Part shown: positions 34,159 to 45,104 of the stretch, one piece after another | Layout: the number at the start of each line of letters is the position of its first letter | How positions within the stretch are numbered: position 1 is the stretch's first letter | Source: Zea mays | Taxonomy: Eukaryota; Streptophyta; Magnoliopsida; Poales; Poaceae | Reading direction: 5' to 3' | Assembly: GCF_902167145.1 (NCBI RefSeq) | Contig: NC_050098.1 | Coordinates: 35,830,501-35,894,500 of the forward strand | Length of the DNA: 64,000 nucleotides | The notes under the pieces: generated by a model | What the model was told of the DNA's origin: nothing | The model's database searches: none | What the model saw: only the letters and a program-made list of their open reading frames with translations | Program-made: the position numbers and the translations under genes

Positions 34159-34415
34159 GTAGCCTCTTCGCGGTGCTAGATCGTTTTTCGTAACGAGCTT
34201 GATCCGTGAAAAAGTCTCTTAGGCTTCGGGAAGCCGAAGGTCCGAAAAACACCTTCCCTGAGCTCGTTGCCGGGAAACGATACAATTTCCGAGCGCGAGG
34301 CGGTCCCACCATGCAGGTTCACCTTCTCGGGTTTTGTGGCCCACCGTTCAGTGGGTGCGAGCGACTGTTTGTCCGGTGTAAAAGACTTGACGATTCACCT
34401 TCTTACCTGCAGCAC

Positions 34416-34423
34416 TATATAAA
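34416..34423 (+). promoter_or_regulatory. TATA box of the T1 opposite-strand gene
   Basis: TATATAAA on the plus strand, 192 bases before the ATG at 34615, inside T1 and outside the LTR. It is pointed opposite to pol and would start transcription near 34450. Confidence 0.55.
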
Positions 34424-34614
34424 CAGACGGGTAGGTGTGAAGTTACCACAGCATTCATTGTTATTGCACTGTTTTGCTGCCAAAAATTTAACCATAGCCG
34501 AAGCTTGACTTTTGCATTCAAACGAAGCACCACTTTGGATTCTGCTTCGTCACAAGAAGAGCTTCGGAAAAAAGGTTATTAATTTCCAAAAAACTTCAAG
34601 AAATTTATAATCAA

Positions 34615-37600
34615 ATGGCCAGAGTACGCTCCACTGCCAGGGTTGAGCATGATGGAGGTGAGACCGAAGCCACGGAAACTGTTCCGATTTCTGAAGCAAT
34701 GAGGCGTTCTGGGCTGGTTTCATCAGAGGACACACCTGCTGTCGAAGCAACACAAGCTGATGTTGAAGAAGTTGGTTCCGAAGATGAGTACAGCTACGGG
34801 GTGCCAAGTAAACCTAGTCATCTGGACTTTGGAAAGTCTACCATCTCTGAAGCTGATCTTCCTAAAATGGTGAAGCTGGGTTATTTTAGTGAGGCCAAGA
34901 AGGAATTAATTCGTTTTGGTGGAGAAGAAACTATCCCAAAGCCAGGAAAGGATGAGGTAGTAGTCTTCAAAAGTTTTCTTAAAGCTGGTTTAAGATTCCC
35001 CCTAAACAAGATGATTGCTGTTGTACTGAAGAAGTTTGGGATTTACCTTCATTAGCTGACCCCTAATGCTATCGTTAGGTTAAGTGTTTATATTTGGGCC
35101 CTTCGTAGCTAGGGAGTGGAACCGTTCGGTGAGGGTTTCTGCCGAGTTCATGAATTACACTACCAGACTAAAGCCAGAGGAGATGGTCTGCACGAGAATT
35201 TTGGCTGCTACAACTTTGCTTATCGCAAGACTACGAAGTTTCCAGTGATAAGCTATCGAAGCAAATGGCCAGCCGGATGGAAGTCTGAATGGTTTTATGT
35301 TAAAGTTGATGAAGATGAAGATAAATTGGTAGAGAGTCCGCTAGAATTGACCTTCAGAGAGACGAGGCCCTGATGCAACATGATAATGGGGAGCCCGAGT
35401 CAGATTGCTTTGGCTGAATTTCGAGTGATTTCAGATCATATTGGCACTAGAAACTTAGTGCAGGAATTTTTGGCTTTTAGAGTGTTCCCAACGCTGAGGG
35501 AGTGGGAGATGCCGAAGCTAGAGGGAGAAAAGAAGAAGGGAGAACTTGTTCGATTGCCTTATCACTACAAATTTAAAAAACATTTTAAAGCACCCTGCCA
35601 AGAGTGGTTGGACACAATTGAGGTTATGTGCAACGAGATCCTCGGCAACTACTCTAAGAAAGAAGATCAGTTAATGACTGCAGCCTTCGGCACTCGTCCG
35701 AAATGAAGATTGAATCGGGTGTTGGATGCCTTGAATTTTGATTACCCTGACTATGAGCAACTGGGCGGAGTTGTCGAAGGCAAGAAAAGAAAAAGGATTG
35801 CCAGCGTCCTTGACAAAGAGGGTACCAAATTGGCTAAAAAGGATAAAGAAATTTCTGAGAAAAGAAAACCGAGCCCTGAGCCGAAGATAGCTGCTCCAAA
35901 GAAAAGAAAAGCTGCATCCCCGAAACCAAAGACTTCGGGCTAAGAGGAAGAAGCTCCTGCTACACCTTCTGCTGCCGAAGTGGAAGAGATTCTAAAGGTA
36001 ATGACTGAACCTTTGCCTATCAAGCTAAGTCCGCTGGCACCAGAACTGACGAAGTTTTTTCAGAAGGAAAAGGAACCTTCGGCAATAGAAAGTCCTGCTA
36101 AGCCGAAAAAACGGAGAATTATCCAAGTGGCCGATATCATTCATCAGACACCGCCACCGACATCGGCGTCGAAAATACCATTTATTGAAAGTGCTGGCAT
36201 TGCCGAAACCACAGCCACTGGAGCCGAAGCCACCAGAGCAGCCACCGAAGCCGAAGCCACCGGAGCCGAAACCGAGACCGCCGAAGATCCTAATCTAGAA
36301 ACCACACTTGGTGATATTGATAACATACTTCTAAAAATGGCTGAGGAAGAAGCTGCTGCGGCCGCGGTGAACACGACAATTGAGAAAGGAAAAGAGCAAA
36401 TTGAAGATACTTTGGAAGAGAAAAACTTCAATTTTCAAGATATACTGGGACAAGAGTTATCAGAGACTGAAAAAGAAGAGCTAAAGAAATATGCTGTATC
36501 CTATGGGTACAAACCAGGGGCTCTGCTGTTTGGCGGAGTCAATGAAGGGAAACTAAGATGCCTTCGGAATCGAACCGAGGCCAATGTTGTTAGGACTTTT
36601 TCAAAGAACGTTGGCCTGCCGAAGATTAAAGCGGACCTCTGCAGGTATCAGCGACAGCATATCGCCGGTAGCTTGTTCTACGCTAATTTCAAGGTAAAAA
36701 CTCTCAACTTTTTATTGTTTTTTGAATTAAGATGTTTTCCGACGAAGGTTGTTTTGGCAGAGTATATTACTAAGTAAAGTGCTGAGGATGCAACAAGATC
36801 TTTAGGACGAGAAAAAAGAAGCTACCATCAAAGATCTAGAAAACAAAGTCAAAAATTACGAAGCTGCTTTGAAGAAAAAGGACTTCGTCATTCGAGACCT
36901 TGAAAATAAAGTTAAAGATCACGAAGCTGCCTTGGAGAAGAAAGACTTCGTTATTCACTCTATGGAAGGTTCAGTGGCTGAAGCTCAAGCCAAAATTGAC
37001 AAATTAAACAGCGAATTACTCAAAAATCAGAAAAATCTGAGCAAGAAAAGAAGAATCTCGAAACAAGTCTCAAGACCGAAATTGAGAAGAATTCAAATTT
37101 GCAGAAATCATTGAAGGAGCTTCAGGAAAAATGCTTAGATTTCGGCAACCGATGTGTGCAGCGGCTGAAGGATGTGTTTTACTCAATTGGAGCCAGCTCT
37201 GATAAGTTTACACCTTCAGCTGAAAACCTGCCAAGCACCTTTGAATACATTGAGGGCGAAGTTGATGCACTTGACGAAGTTATCGCTGGGCATGCCGATT
37301 TCTGCGCCCTGTTAGCTTCTCGAGGCACGACTACTGCTTTCCTGAAGGCTGGCTGCACGCACGGGAAAATTGTTAATAGGCCAAACTTCAGTTTGTCGCC
37401 AGCAGATTTGATTGACATCCCCAGCCTAGCTCGAAGCATAGGAAACAGGTTTATGACCTAGATTTGGATAAACGGCGGGCAAAAAATGGCTGGTAACGAA
37501 GCTCGGAGCCACCTTAAGCCAGTGAGAAACTTATACTTGTTACTTTTACCTTCTCCTTGAACTCTGCGCTTTTCTCATTCCGTTTTAATATGTACAGGAT

Positions 37601-37663
37601 GATGAAGCTAAAGAATGACAAGCTGAAGCTTTAACAGATGTTCCGAAAGACTTTGCTGCATAA
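34615..37663 (+). pseudogene. T1 opposite-strand gene (aORF), Transposase_28-like, with introns, decayed
   Basis: A plus-strand gene on the strand opposite to pol. The N-terminus reads MARVRSTARV; a domain then contains FKSFLKAGLRFPLNKMIAVV and LTPNAIVRLSVYIWAL, like the plant 'putative gypsy type transposon' family (PF04195). Then come a basic KKRK-rich region, an acidic A/T/E-rich region, a coiled coil with two 25-residue repeats (LENKV...EAAL..KDFVI) and a C-terminal domain with GNRFMT. Two introns fit: 36694-36760 (GT/AG, phase 0) and about 37518-37598. Stops in the reading frame lie at 35053, 35110, 35371, 35704, 35941, 36803, 37459 and 37617, plus a frameshift near 37030. Tat elements are known to carry antisense ORFs near the 3' LTR; function is unknown. 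Confidence 0.75.
36840..36990 (+). repeat. in-frame 75-bp tandem repeat in the T1 aORF coiled coil
   Basis: Two adjacent copies, each encoding an ENKVK..EAAL.KKDFVI unit, form a heptad-like coiled coil. The reading frame is kept. Confidence 0.65.
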
Positions 37664-38480
37664 GATTCTAGAGAGAATTTTGTAATATAATTGTAAAGAA
37701 ACTTATGTAAATTTGTGCATACCTTGTAATATATCTTTTTCCCTTTGTCCGTGTACGATCTGCTTTGCTGTGGACGAAATTTTCTTTTTTGAGCCGAAGG
37801 CGAAAAACACCTTCCCTTCTTTTCGTACACAACGAAGCATGAAAATTTCTTCTTTTAGTTTTTCTCCGAGGCTTTATCCTCATTGCCGAAGCATCTGCCT
37901 TTTCTGTATGATATGATGACAATGATCCTATGTATGTCTAAATGAATGTTTATGAATGCAAATGTCATGATGTAATGTATCGTGCAAATGAATGTCCGAA
38001 TATATATTCGAAGCCATAATCATAGCCTTCACTCCCTTAGGAATGACTCAAATCGTTTTGCCGCTTATTTTTCGGCCTCACCGTTTACTTTTCGGTGTAT
38101 CAGCGCTGACTTTTCGTTGTAAGCCTCCCTTAGGAGCTTCTTCGCCTTTTACTTCGGCGGAATCATCGTTTATTTTTCGCTGTAAGCCTCCCTTAGGAGC
38201 TTCTTCGCCTTTTACTTCGGCGGAATCAGCGTTTATTTTTCGCTGTAAGCTCTGCATTCCCTTAGGAACGACTTTTGAGCTTCTCCTTGTTTTCTTTTCT
38301 TTTTCCTTTGCACTCGATGGTGCGTTCCCAGCTTTTACATTTACATCTTTGGGGGATATTTCTCTTATAAAGTAGAAATAAGAAAAAGAAAAATTACATG
38401 TTGTGGCCCCATTAAAAACCTTTCTCCCCCTTTGGAAAGGAAAAGGGTGCCACAAGAAAGAATAGAAAAATTACATCAAA
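37664..38480. other. T1 spacer between the aORF and pol, with a 63-bp tandem repeat
   Basis: Both genes converge here. At about 38100-38260 a 63-bp unit (containing TAAGCCTCCCTTAGGAGCTT) is present twice with a partial third copy. The repeat keeps frame in a minus-strand open stretch. No other gene is seen. Confidence 0.6.
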
Positions 38481-41400
38481 CTAAACATAATATCGCCGAA
38501 GCTCATCCGCATTCCATGATCTAGGAATGTCGTTGCCGTCCATATCCTTCAATCTGTAGGAACCGGGTCTTGACGAAGATACTACCAGAAAAGGTCCTTC
38601 CCACTTCAGCTGTAGCTTGCCTACTGTCTCTGGGTTGGCTACTCTTCGAAGCACCAAATGTCCTGGCTCAATATTCTTTAGCCGAACCTTTCTATCACGC
38701 CATTTTATTGTTTCGGCTTGATATTTATTGATGTTTTCCACAGCTTGAAGCTTGATCCCTTCTATAGCATCTATTTCCACAGAGTAATCAGCTTCAGTTT
38801 CGTCTTCTGCCGAAGCTACTATTCTTATTGATCCTACTTTTGCTTCTTCCGGAGTTATTGCTTCGTCACCAAACAACAATTTGAATGGTGTAAAACCTGT
38901 TGATCTTGATATTGTTGTGTTGTGGCTCCACACTACTTTGATTAATTCATCTGGCCACTTTCCCCTGGGCTGATTGAAGATTAACTTCATTATTCCTGTC
39001 ATTATGATGCCATTAGCCCTTTCAACAAGTCCATTTGACTCCGGATGCCGAACTAATGCAAAATGGATCTTCGTGCCAATTTGTTCACAAAATTCTTTAA
39101 AAGCTTCGGAGTCAAACTGTGTTCCATTGTCCACAGTGATGGCCTTCGGCACTCCGAAGCGATAGACAATATTTTGCCAGAAAAACTTTTGAATAGTAAC
39201 CAAAGTTATTGTGGCTAAAGGCTTTGCCTCAATCCATTTAGAAAAATATTCCACTGCCACTACAACATATCTTAAGTTCCCTTGTGCTGGTGGTAGCGGA
39301 CCTAACAAATCAAGACCCCACCTTTGCAATGGCCAAGTGGGTTGTATTAGCTGGGTTAGAGACGAAGGTTGTTTTTGATCTCTTGCACATCTTTGACAAC
39401 CTTCACACTTTTGGACTAATTCCGCTGCATCCGAAGCTGCCTTTGGCCAATAAAATCCTTGACGAAAAACTTTTCCCAGCAAAGGCCTAGATCCAATGTG
39501 AGATCCACACAGGCCTGCATGTATTTCCTTCATCAATTCTATACCTTCGGCTCTGGATAAACATTTGAGTAGTGGAGAACAAACCCCATGCTTGTACAGC
39601 TCCCCTTCTATTATAACATATGGTCGAGCTCTTGCCTCTATTCTCTTGTTATAAGCTTCGTCATCTGAAAGAAAGTTACCCTGAAGGAAAGAGATGATCT
39701 CAGTTCTCCAGTCTTCACTATAAACAGGAGATATATTGAGGACTGCTCTTTCAAGAAGTTCAACCAAAGGTGCCTTTATTGTTTCGAAAAATACTTCTGA
39801 AGGTAAGGGCAGCCCCTGTGCTGCTGACTTGGCTAGCAAATCATCATGTTCATTTTCTCCTCGAGGAATATTTTTGACAGAAAACCCTTCAAAGGAAGCT
39901 TCAATCCTTCGGACCGTGTCTAAATATTTCTCAAGCTTCGGGTCTCTTGCTTTACAACTCTTGTCAATATGACCAGAAATAACCTGGGAATCAGTTTTAA
40001 GAACCGCCCTTCTAATTCCCATTGCCTTTAACTTCCGAAGACCTAAAAGCAAAGCTTCATACTCAGCAATGTTATTTGTGCAACTGAAATCAAGTCTTGC
40101 TGCGTAGCAAGTTTTAACTTTGGAGGGTGCGACCAACACAACGGCTGCTACTACCCCGAAGGTTCCCCAAGAACCGTCACAGAATACTCTCCAAACTTCG
40201 GCATCTTTACTCGCTTCTTCTTCCTGAGCCCCTGGCGTCCAGTCAACAATGAAGTCTGCTAACGCTTGGGACTGAATCGAAGATCTATGCACATAATCAA
40301 TGCAGAACTCATTGAGTTCCGCAGCCCATTTTCCAACCCTTCCAGTAGCTTCTCTATTTCTCATAATATCTTTCAATGGTTGTGAAGAAGGGACAATTAT
40401 ATTGTATGCTTGAAAATAGTGCCGAAGCTTCCTGGAAGCCATCAAAACAGCATACAACACCTTCTCCAATTCTGTATAATTTTTCTTTGATAAACTAAGA
40501 ACTTCAGATACAAAGTATATTGGGGCTTGCTTTTTGACTTGCCCTTCAAGATTTTCTTGGACAAGTGCCGCACTTACCGCTAAGTGCGAAGCTGCTACAT
40601 ATAACAACAGAGGAGCCCCTGGCGTTGGTGGAGTTAACGTCGTTAGGTCTATCAAATATTGCTTCAGCTCTTCGAAGGCTCTCTGCTGAACTGGTCCCCA
40701 TTGAAAAACTTCAGCTGACTTCAGCACTTCGAAGAATGGTAAATTTCTCTCTGCTGATCTAGATATGAATCTGTTGAGAGATGCCAGTCTTCCTGTCAAT
40801 CGTTGAGCCCCCTTCTTTGTGCTTGGTGGTTCCATTCGAAGGATAGCTTCGATTTTATTTGGATTAGCCTCAATCCCTTTTGTTGAAACTAGACAGCCAA
40901 GGAATTTCCCCTTCTTTACTTTGAAAACACACTTTTCTGGATTCAGTTTTAGACCAGCCTGTCTAAAATTAGCGAAAGTCTCCTGCAGATCAGCAATGTG
41001 ATTTTCTTGCTTCGTGCTTTTTACAATGATATCATCAACATAAGTTAGCACATTTCTGCCTATCTGAGAATGAAGAACCTTTGCTGTCATTTTGCTGAAG
41101 CTTCCTCCAGCATTCTTGAACCCCTCAGGCATCCGAAGGTAACAATATGTTCCGCTAGGGGTTATGAAGCTGGTTTTTGGCTCATCCTCCTTCATCCAAA
41201 TTTGATGATAGCCTGAATAACAATCCAACATACTCATAAGTTTTGATGAAGCTGCTGCATCAACTAGGGAATCAATCCTTGGCAATGGAAACTCATCCTT
41301 CGGACAAGCCTTGTTGAGATCAGTAAAATCAATACACATCCTCCATTTGCCATTGGCCTTTTTTACCATAACAGTGTTAGCCAGCCATTCTGGATACTTC

Positions 41401-42494
41401 ACTTTTCTAATGACTCCGGCACTGAGGAGTCTTTTTACTTCATTTCGAGCACCTTCGGCCTTGTCATCAGACATCTTCCGAAGCCTCTGCTTTCTGGGTC
41501 TGAAGGATGGATCAACATTGAGCGAGTGTTCAATAACATCCCTGTTGACGCCACAGAGATCGTTAGCCGACCATGCAAAGACATCTTTGTTGTTGAAGAG
41601 AAACCTTTTCAGGGTTTTCTCTTGTTCCTCAGACAATTGAGATCCCAGCAGCACCTTCTGCTCTGCGATATTTTCGCATAAAATCATGGGTTTCGGCTGA
41701 TCGGCCGAAGCAGCCTTCTCCCTTCTGTACTTGTAATGTTCACAAGCTTCGGCTTCATCTATATTGTGGATTGCCTTTGAATCAGTCCAATTCCCCTCGG
41801 TCTTTCTGGCAGCTTCCTGACTCCCATGAATAGCAATAGGTCCCTGATCCGAAGGTATCTTCATGCAAAGATATGCTGGATGAAGAATTGCTTCGAAAGC
41901 GTTGAGTGTTCCACGACCAATGATAGAATTGTAAGGATACTCCATGTCGACAATATCAAACACAACTTGCTCAGTCCTTGTATTGTTGACGAATCCGAAG
42001 GTCACTGGCATGGTAATCTTACCAAGCGCTACAATCTGTCTTCCTCCGAAGCCACAAAGAGGGTGTGTAGCATCATGAATCTTGTCTTCGGGCTCTTGCA
42101 TTTGTCTGAAGGCCTTAGCAAATATAATATCCGCTGCACTGCCTGTATCAACCAAAACATTGTGGACCAGAAATCCTTTGATCACACAAGAGATAACCAT
42201 AGCATCATTGTGTGGGTAATCCTTGAGCTGAAGATCCTCTTGAGAGAAGGTAATTGGGATGTGAGACCATCTTGACTTGATGAAGGGTCCTTGTACCCCT
42301 ACATGTTGTACTCTTCTCTGTGCCTCCTCCTTCTGTTTCTTGTTAGCCGGCTCTGAGCATGAACCGTCTGTTATCGGGAGGATCAGCTTCGGAGCCGAAG
42401 CATCTCCAGCTTGGTTCTTGAACGAAACCATCAGCTCAAAAAGTGGAAGTGAGTTCACCGGATGTGGGCGCCAATGTTGGGGACTTGTTCTCAA
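38481..42494 (-). CDS. pol: T1 Pol polyprotein (protease, RT, two RNase H domains, integrase), open
   Basis: 1337 codons without a stop; the first Met (42494) lies in the LTR and MVSFKN at 42428 is the first inside the element. Protease VLVDTGSAADII near residue 116; reverse transcriptase about 360-540 with TYVDDIIVKS at 485-488. A first RNase H follows, whose first acidic residue appears lost (LLLYVAAS). A second, archaeal-type RNase H about 770-900 retains FCDGSWG, IAEYEALL and LKTDSQV. Integrase has a zinc-binding CEGCQRC motif, then GLDLLGPLP, VDNGTQFD and NGLVERANG; the C-terminus is a GPFLV/YRL module. A degenerate first and active second RNase H is a Tat-lineage feature. Gag is absent between LTR and protease. 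Confidence 0.92.
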   Translation of the reverse strand: MRTSPQHWRPHPVNSLPLFELMVSFKNQAGDASAPKLILPITDGSCSEPANKKQKEEAQRRVQHVGVQGPFIKSRWSHIPITFSQEDLQLKDYPHNDAMVISCVIKGFLVHNVLVDTGSAADIIFAKAFRQMQEPEDKIHDATHPLCGFGGRQIVALGKITMPVTFGFVNNTRTEQVVFDIVDMEYPYNSIIGRGTLNAFEAILHPAYLCMKIPSDQGPIAIHGSQEAARKTEGNWTDSKAIHNIDEAEACEHYKYRREKAASADQPKPMILCENIAEQKVLLGSQLSEEQEKTLKRFLFNNKDVFAWSANDLCGVNRDVIEHSLNVDPSFRPRKQRLRKMSDDKAEGARNEVKRLLSAGVIRKVKYPEWLANTVMVKKANGKWRMCIDFTDLNKACPKDEFPLPRIDSLVDAAASSKLMSMLDCYSGYHQIWMKEDEPKTSFITPSGTYCYLRMPEGFKNAGGSFSKMTAKVLHSQIGRNVLTYVDDIIVKSTKQENHIADLQETFANFRQAGLKLNPEKCVFKVKKGKFLGCLVSTKGIEANPNKIEAILRMEPPSTKKGAQRLTGRLASLNRFISRSAERNLPFFEVLKSAEVFQWGPVQQRAFEELKQYLIDLTTLTPPTPGAPLLLYVAASHLAVSAALVQENLEGQVKKQAPIYFVSEVLSLSKKNYTELEKVLYAVLMASRKLRHYFQAYNIIVPSSQPLKDIMRNREATGRVGKWAAELNEFCIDYVHRSSIQSQALADFIVDWTPGAQEEEASKDAEVWRVFCDGSWGTFGVVAAVVLVAPSKVKTCYAARLDFSCTNNIAEYEALLLGLRKLKAMGIRRAVLKTDSQVISGHIDKSCKARDPKLEKYLDTVRRIEASFEGFSVKNIPRGENEHDDLLAKSAAQGLPLPSEVFFETIKAPLVELLERAVLNISPVYSEDWRTEIISFLQGNFLSDDEAYNKRIEARARPYVIIEGELYKHGVCSPLLKCLSRAEGIELMKEIHAGLCGSHIGSRPLLGKVFRQGFYWPKAASDAAELVQKCEGCQRCARDQKQPSSLTQLIQPTWPLQRWGLDLLGPLPPAQGNLRYVVVAVEYFSKWIEAKPLATITLVTIQKFFWQNIVYRFGVPKAITVDNGTQFDSEAFKEFCEQIGTKIHFALVRHPESNGLVERANGIIMTGIMKLIFNQPRGKWPDELIKVVWSHNTTISRSTGFTPFKLLFGDEAITPEEAKVGSIRIVASAEDETEADYSVEIDAIEGIKLQAVENINKYQAETIKWRDRKVRLKNIEPGHLVLRRVANPETVGKLQLKWEGPFLVVSSSRPGSYRLKDMDGNDIPRSWNADELRRYYV
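42457..42473 (-). other. T1 primer binding site
   Basis: On the minus strand TGGCGCCCACATCCGGT starts one base inside the right LTR. TGGCGCC starts are common in Tat and related Gypsy elements. Confidence 0.7.
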
Positions 42495-43097
42495 ATGCTT
42501 CGAATTAAGAACAAGGCAACATAGAATGTTAAATGTTAAAGCCCTTCGTCCGCTGAAGCATTATTTCCCCAAGGATTTAATGAGCTTCGGACGAAGGTTA
42601 TGAATAATAAATCACGAAGGTCACACCTTCGTGATCAAAGATAAAACAATGTGAAATGAAATACAAGATATAAAATGTTATAAAACATCAAGAATAAATA
42701 ACATTATTCACTCATTTTATAATGTGAACTAAAATATTAAAATATAATATTTAAGTACGTTTGTACCTTCGCTTTGGCAGGAAACAATAATTCCAGAGTA
42801 ATGCGTCAACAATTACAAAATTGTGTGAACAGTAAAGGAGTATTGTTCACTATTTATAGGCACATGACGCATCCTGTAAGAAATTACAATCATACCCCTT
42901 ACAAAAGATTACAATTATGACTCAGACCCTTATGGACTAAAAAGTCATTCCATCTTTAAGTCGGTTCGATCCTTCGTCTTCGGATACGTTATAATATCGA
43001 AGCTTCATGAGCAGTAGCTTCGGTATCACGTATAAACAGGTTTTGCCGAAGGTGTTTCTTCTTACAGGACCTTCGGCGACGAAGCATACCCCCAACA
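42475..43097 (-). repeat. T1 right LTR (5' LTR of the element)
   Basis: 623 bp, about 2% different from the left LTR, followed by AAACC. Confidence 0.92.
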
Positions 43098-43102
43098 AAA
43101 CC

Positions 43103-43920
43103 AAAGCAAATATACAAGTGCAAAATTGAACTAATTTGTGTAATGTAAGTGCAAAGATTGCTTGGAATGAAACCAATAATTATTTCTACTAGATATGCAT
43201 GGACGGTTTTCTTCTAATTTTAAAATTTTGGACCACGCTTGCACCACATGTTTTGTTTTTGCAAACTCTTTTGGAAATTCTTTTCAAAGTCTTTTGCAAA
43301 TAGTCAAAGGTATATGAATAGGATTTTGAGAAGCATTTTCAAGATTTGAAATTTTCTTTCAAGATTTGAAATTTTCTCCCCCTGTCTCAAATGCTTTTCC
43401 TTTGACTAAACAGAACTCCCCCTTAATGAAATCCTCCTCTTAGTGTTCAAGAGGGTTTTGATATTAATTTTGAAGAGGGTATACCAATTTGAATTTATAT
43501 CAGTAAGTAAGATACCAATTGAAAAACATACTAAAATCTTTTCTTAATCCATATTTGAAAGACTACATTTTTGAAATTGGTGGTGGTGCGGTCCTTTTGC
43601 TTTTGGGCTAATACTTTCTCCCCCTTTGGCATGAATCGTCAAAAACGGATACTTGTGAGTGAAATATAATCCCTTTCAACTACTTTCTCCCCTTATGGTA
43701 AATAACATATGAGTGAATATTATACCAAATTGGAGAGTGTGTTGTGGAGTGACGGCGAAGGATGAATAAGCAATGGAGTGGAGTGGAAGCCTTGTCTTCA
43801 CCGAGGACTCCATTTCCCTTTCAATTTATCACTTAGCTTGAAATACACTTGAAAACCACATTAGTCATAGCAAGGAAAGAGATATGATCAAAGGTATATA
43901 AATGAGCTATGAGTGCAAAA
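43103..43920 (-). other. S3 3' non-coding region with multiple purine tracts
   Basis: No gene. On the minus strand GGGGGAGAAA-type tracts recur near 43376, 43418, 43618 and 43685. A roughly 20-bp tandem duplication (TTTCAAGATTTGAAATTTTC) lies at 43337-43376. Confidence 0.7.
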
Positions 43921-43922
43921 TA

Positions 43923-45104
43923 TCAATCAAAATTCCTAGAATCAAGAATATTTAGCTCATGCCTAAGTTTGGTAAAAGTTTGCTCATCTAATGGCTTGAT
44001 AAAGATATCGGCTAATTGTTCTTTGGTGTTAACATATGCAATCTTGATATCCCCCTTTTGTTGGTGATCCCTTAAAAAATGATACCGAATGGCTATGTGT
44101 TTAGTGCGGCTATGCTCAACGGGATTATCCGCCATGCGGATTGCACTCTCATTATCACATAGAAGAGGAACTTTGGTTAATTTGTAACCATAGTCCCTAA
44201 GGGTTTGCCTCATCCAAAGCAATTGCGCGCAACAATGGCCTGCAGCAATATACTCGGCTTCGACGGTAGAAAGAGCCACATAATTTTGCTTCTTTGAAGC
44301 CCAAGACACCAGAGATCTTCCCAAGAACTGGCAAGTCCCTGATGTGCTCTTTCTATTAATTTTACACCCTACCCAATCAGCATCAAAATAACCAATTAAA
44401 TCAAATGTGGATCCCCTAGGGTACCAAAGGCCAAACTTAGGAGTATAAACTAAATATCTCAAGATTCATTTTACGGCCCTAAGGTCAACTTCCTTAGGAT
44501 CGGCTTGGAATCTTGCACACATGCATACAGAAAGCATAATATCCGGTCGAGAAGCACATAAATAGAGTAAAGAACCTATCATCGACCGGTATACCTTTTG
44601 ATCTACGGATTTACCTCCCGTGTCGAGGTCGAGATGCCCATTGGTTCCCATGGGTGTCTTGATGGGCTTGGCATCCTTCATCCCAAACTTTGTGAGTATG
44701 TCTTGAATGTACTTCGTTTGGCTAATGAAGGTGCCCTCTTGGAGTTGCTTTACTTGAAATCCTAAGAAATACTTCAACTCCCCCATCATAGACATCTCGA
44801 ACTTTTGAGTCATGATCCTAATAAACTCTTCACATGTAGATTCGTTAGTAGACCCAAATATGATATCATCAACATAAATTTGACATACAAACAAATCATT
44901 TGCAAGTGTTTTAGTAAAGAGATTAGGATCGGCTTTTCCGACTTTGAAGCCATTAGTGATAAGGAAATCTCTTAGGCATTCATACCATGCTCTTGGGGCT
45001 TGCTTGAGCCCATAAAGCGCCTTAGAGAGTTTATAAACATGGTTAGGGTACTCACTATCTTCAAAGCCTGGAGGTTGCTCAACATAGACCTCCTCCTTGA
45101 TTGG
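43923..45104 (-). pseudogene. pol: S3 pol, 3' half (RT and RNase H), interrupted
   Basis: Read on the minus strand from the K insertion: [28 protein letters not shown], the YVDDIIFGS box near 44870, then RNase H with SADWVG-type and [11 protein letters not shown] motifs, ending [10 protein letters not shown]. One TGA at 44466-44468 replaces an arginine codon (CGA to TGA compared with S1). The 5' part of pol, with protease and integrase, must lie to the right of K, outside the window. Confidence 0.87.

Larger units (their letters stand above)
33536..43097 (-). mobile_element. T1: Tat-lineage Gypsy retrotransposon lacking gag, with an opposite-strand gene
   Basis: LTRs of 623 bp each (33536-34158 and 42475-43097), TGTTGGGGAC...CCCCAACA, flanked exactly by AAACC (33531-33535 and 43098-43102). 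The minus-strand primer site and a minus-strand pol fix the orientation. A second, archaeal-type RNase H identifies the Tat lineage. The LTRs differ at roughly 14 sites by eye. The hexamer CTTCGG and its complement are conspicuously frequent in T1, in LTRs and interior alike. Confidence 0.93.
32320..45104 (-). mobile_element. S3: Sirevirus-type Copia element, minus orientation, partly in window
   Basis: The 3' LTR is at 32320-33498 and internal sequence at 33499-33535 and 43103-45104, the gap being T1. Its pol is then cut at 45104 by element K, and the rest lies beyond the window. The base string before the LTR is GTTAT, which would be the left target duplication; the right copy cannot be seen. 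Confidence 0.88.

Noticed and set aside
37992..38375. Plus-strand 127-codon frame with repeated FRCKPPLGASSPFTSAES
   Set aside because: It is the antisense of the 63-bp tandem repeat in T1, with no domain and no start context.
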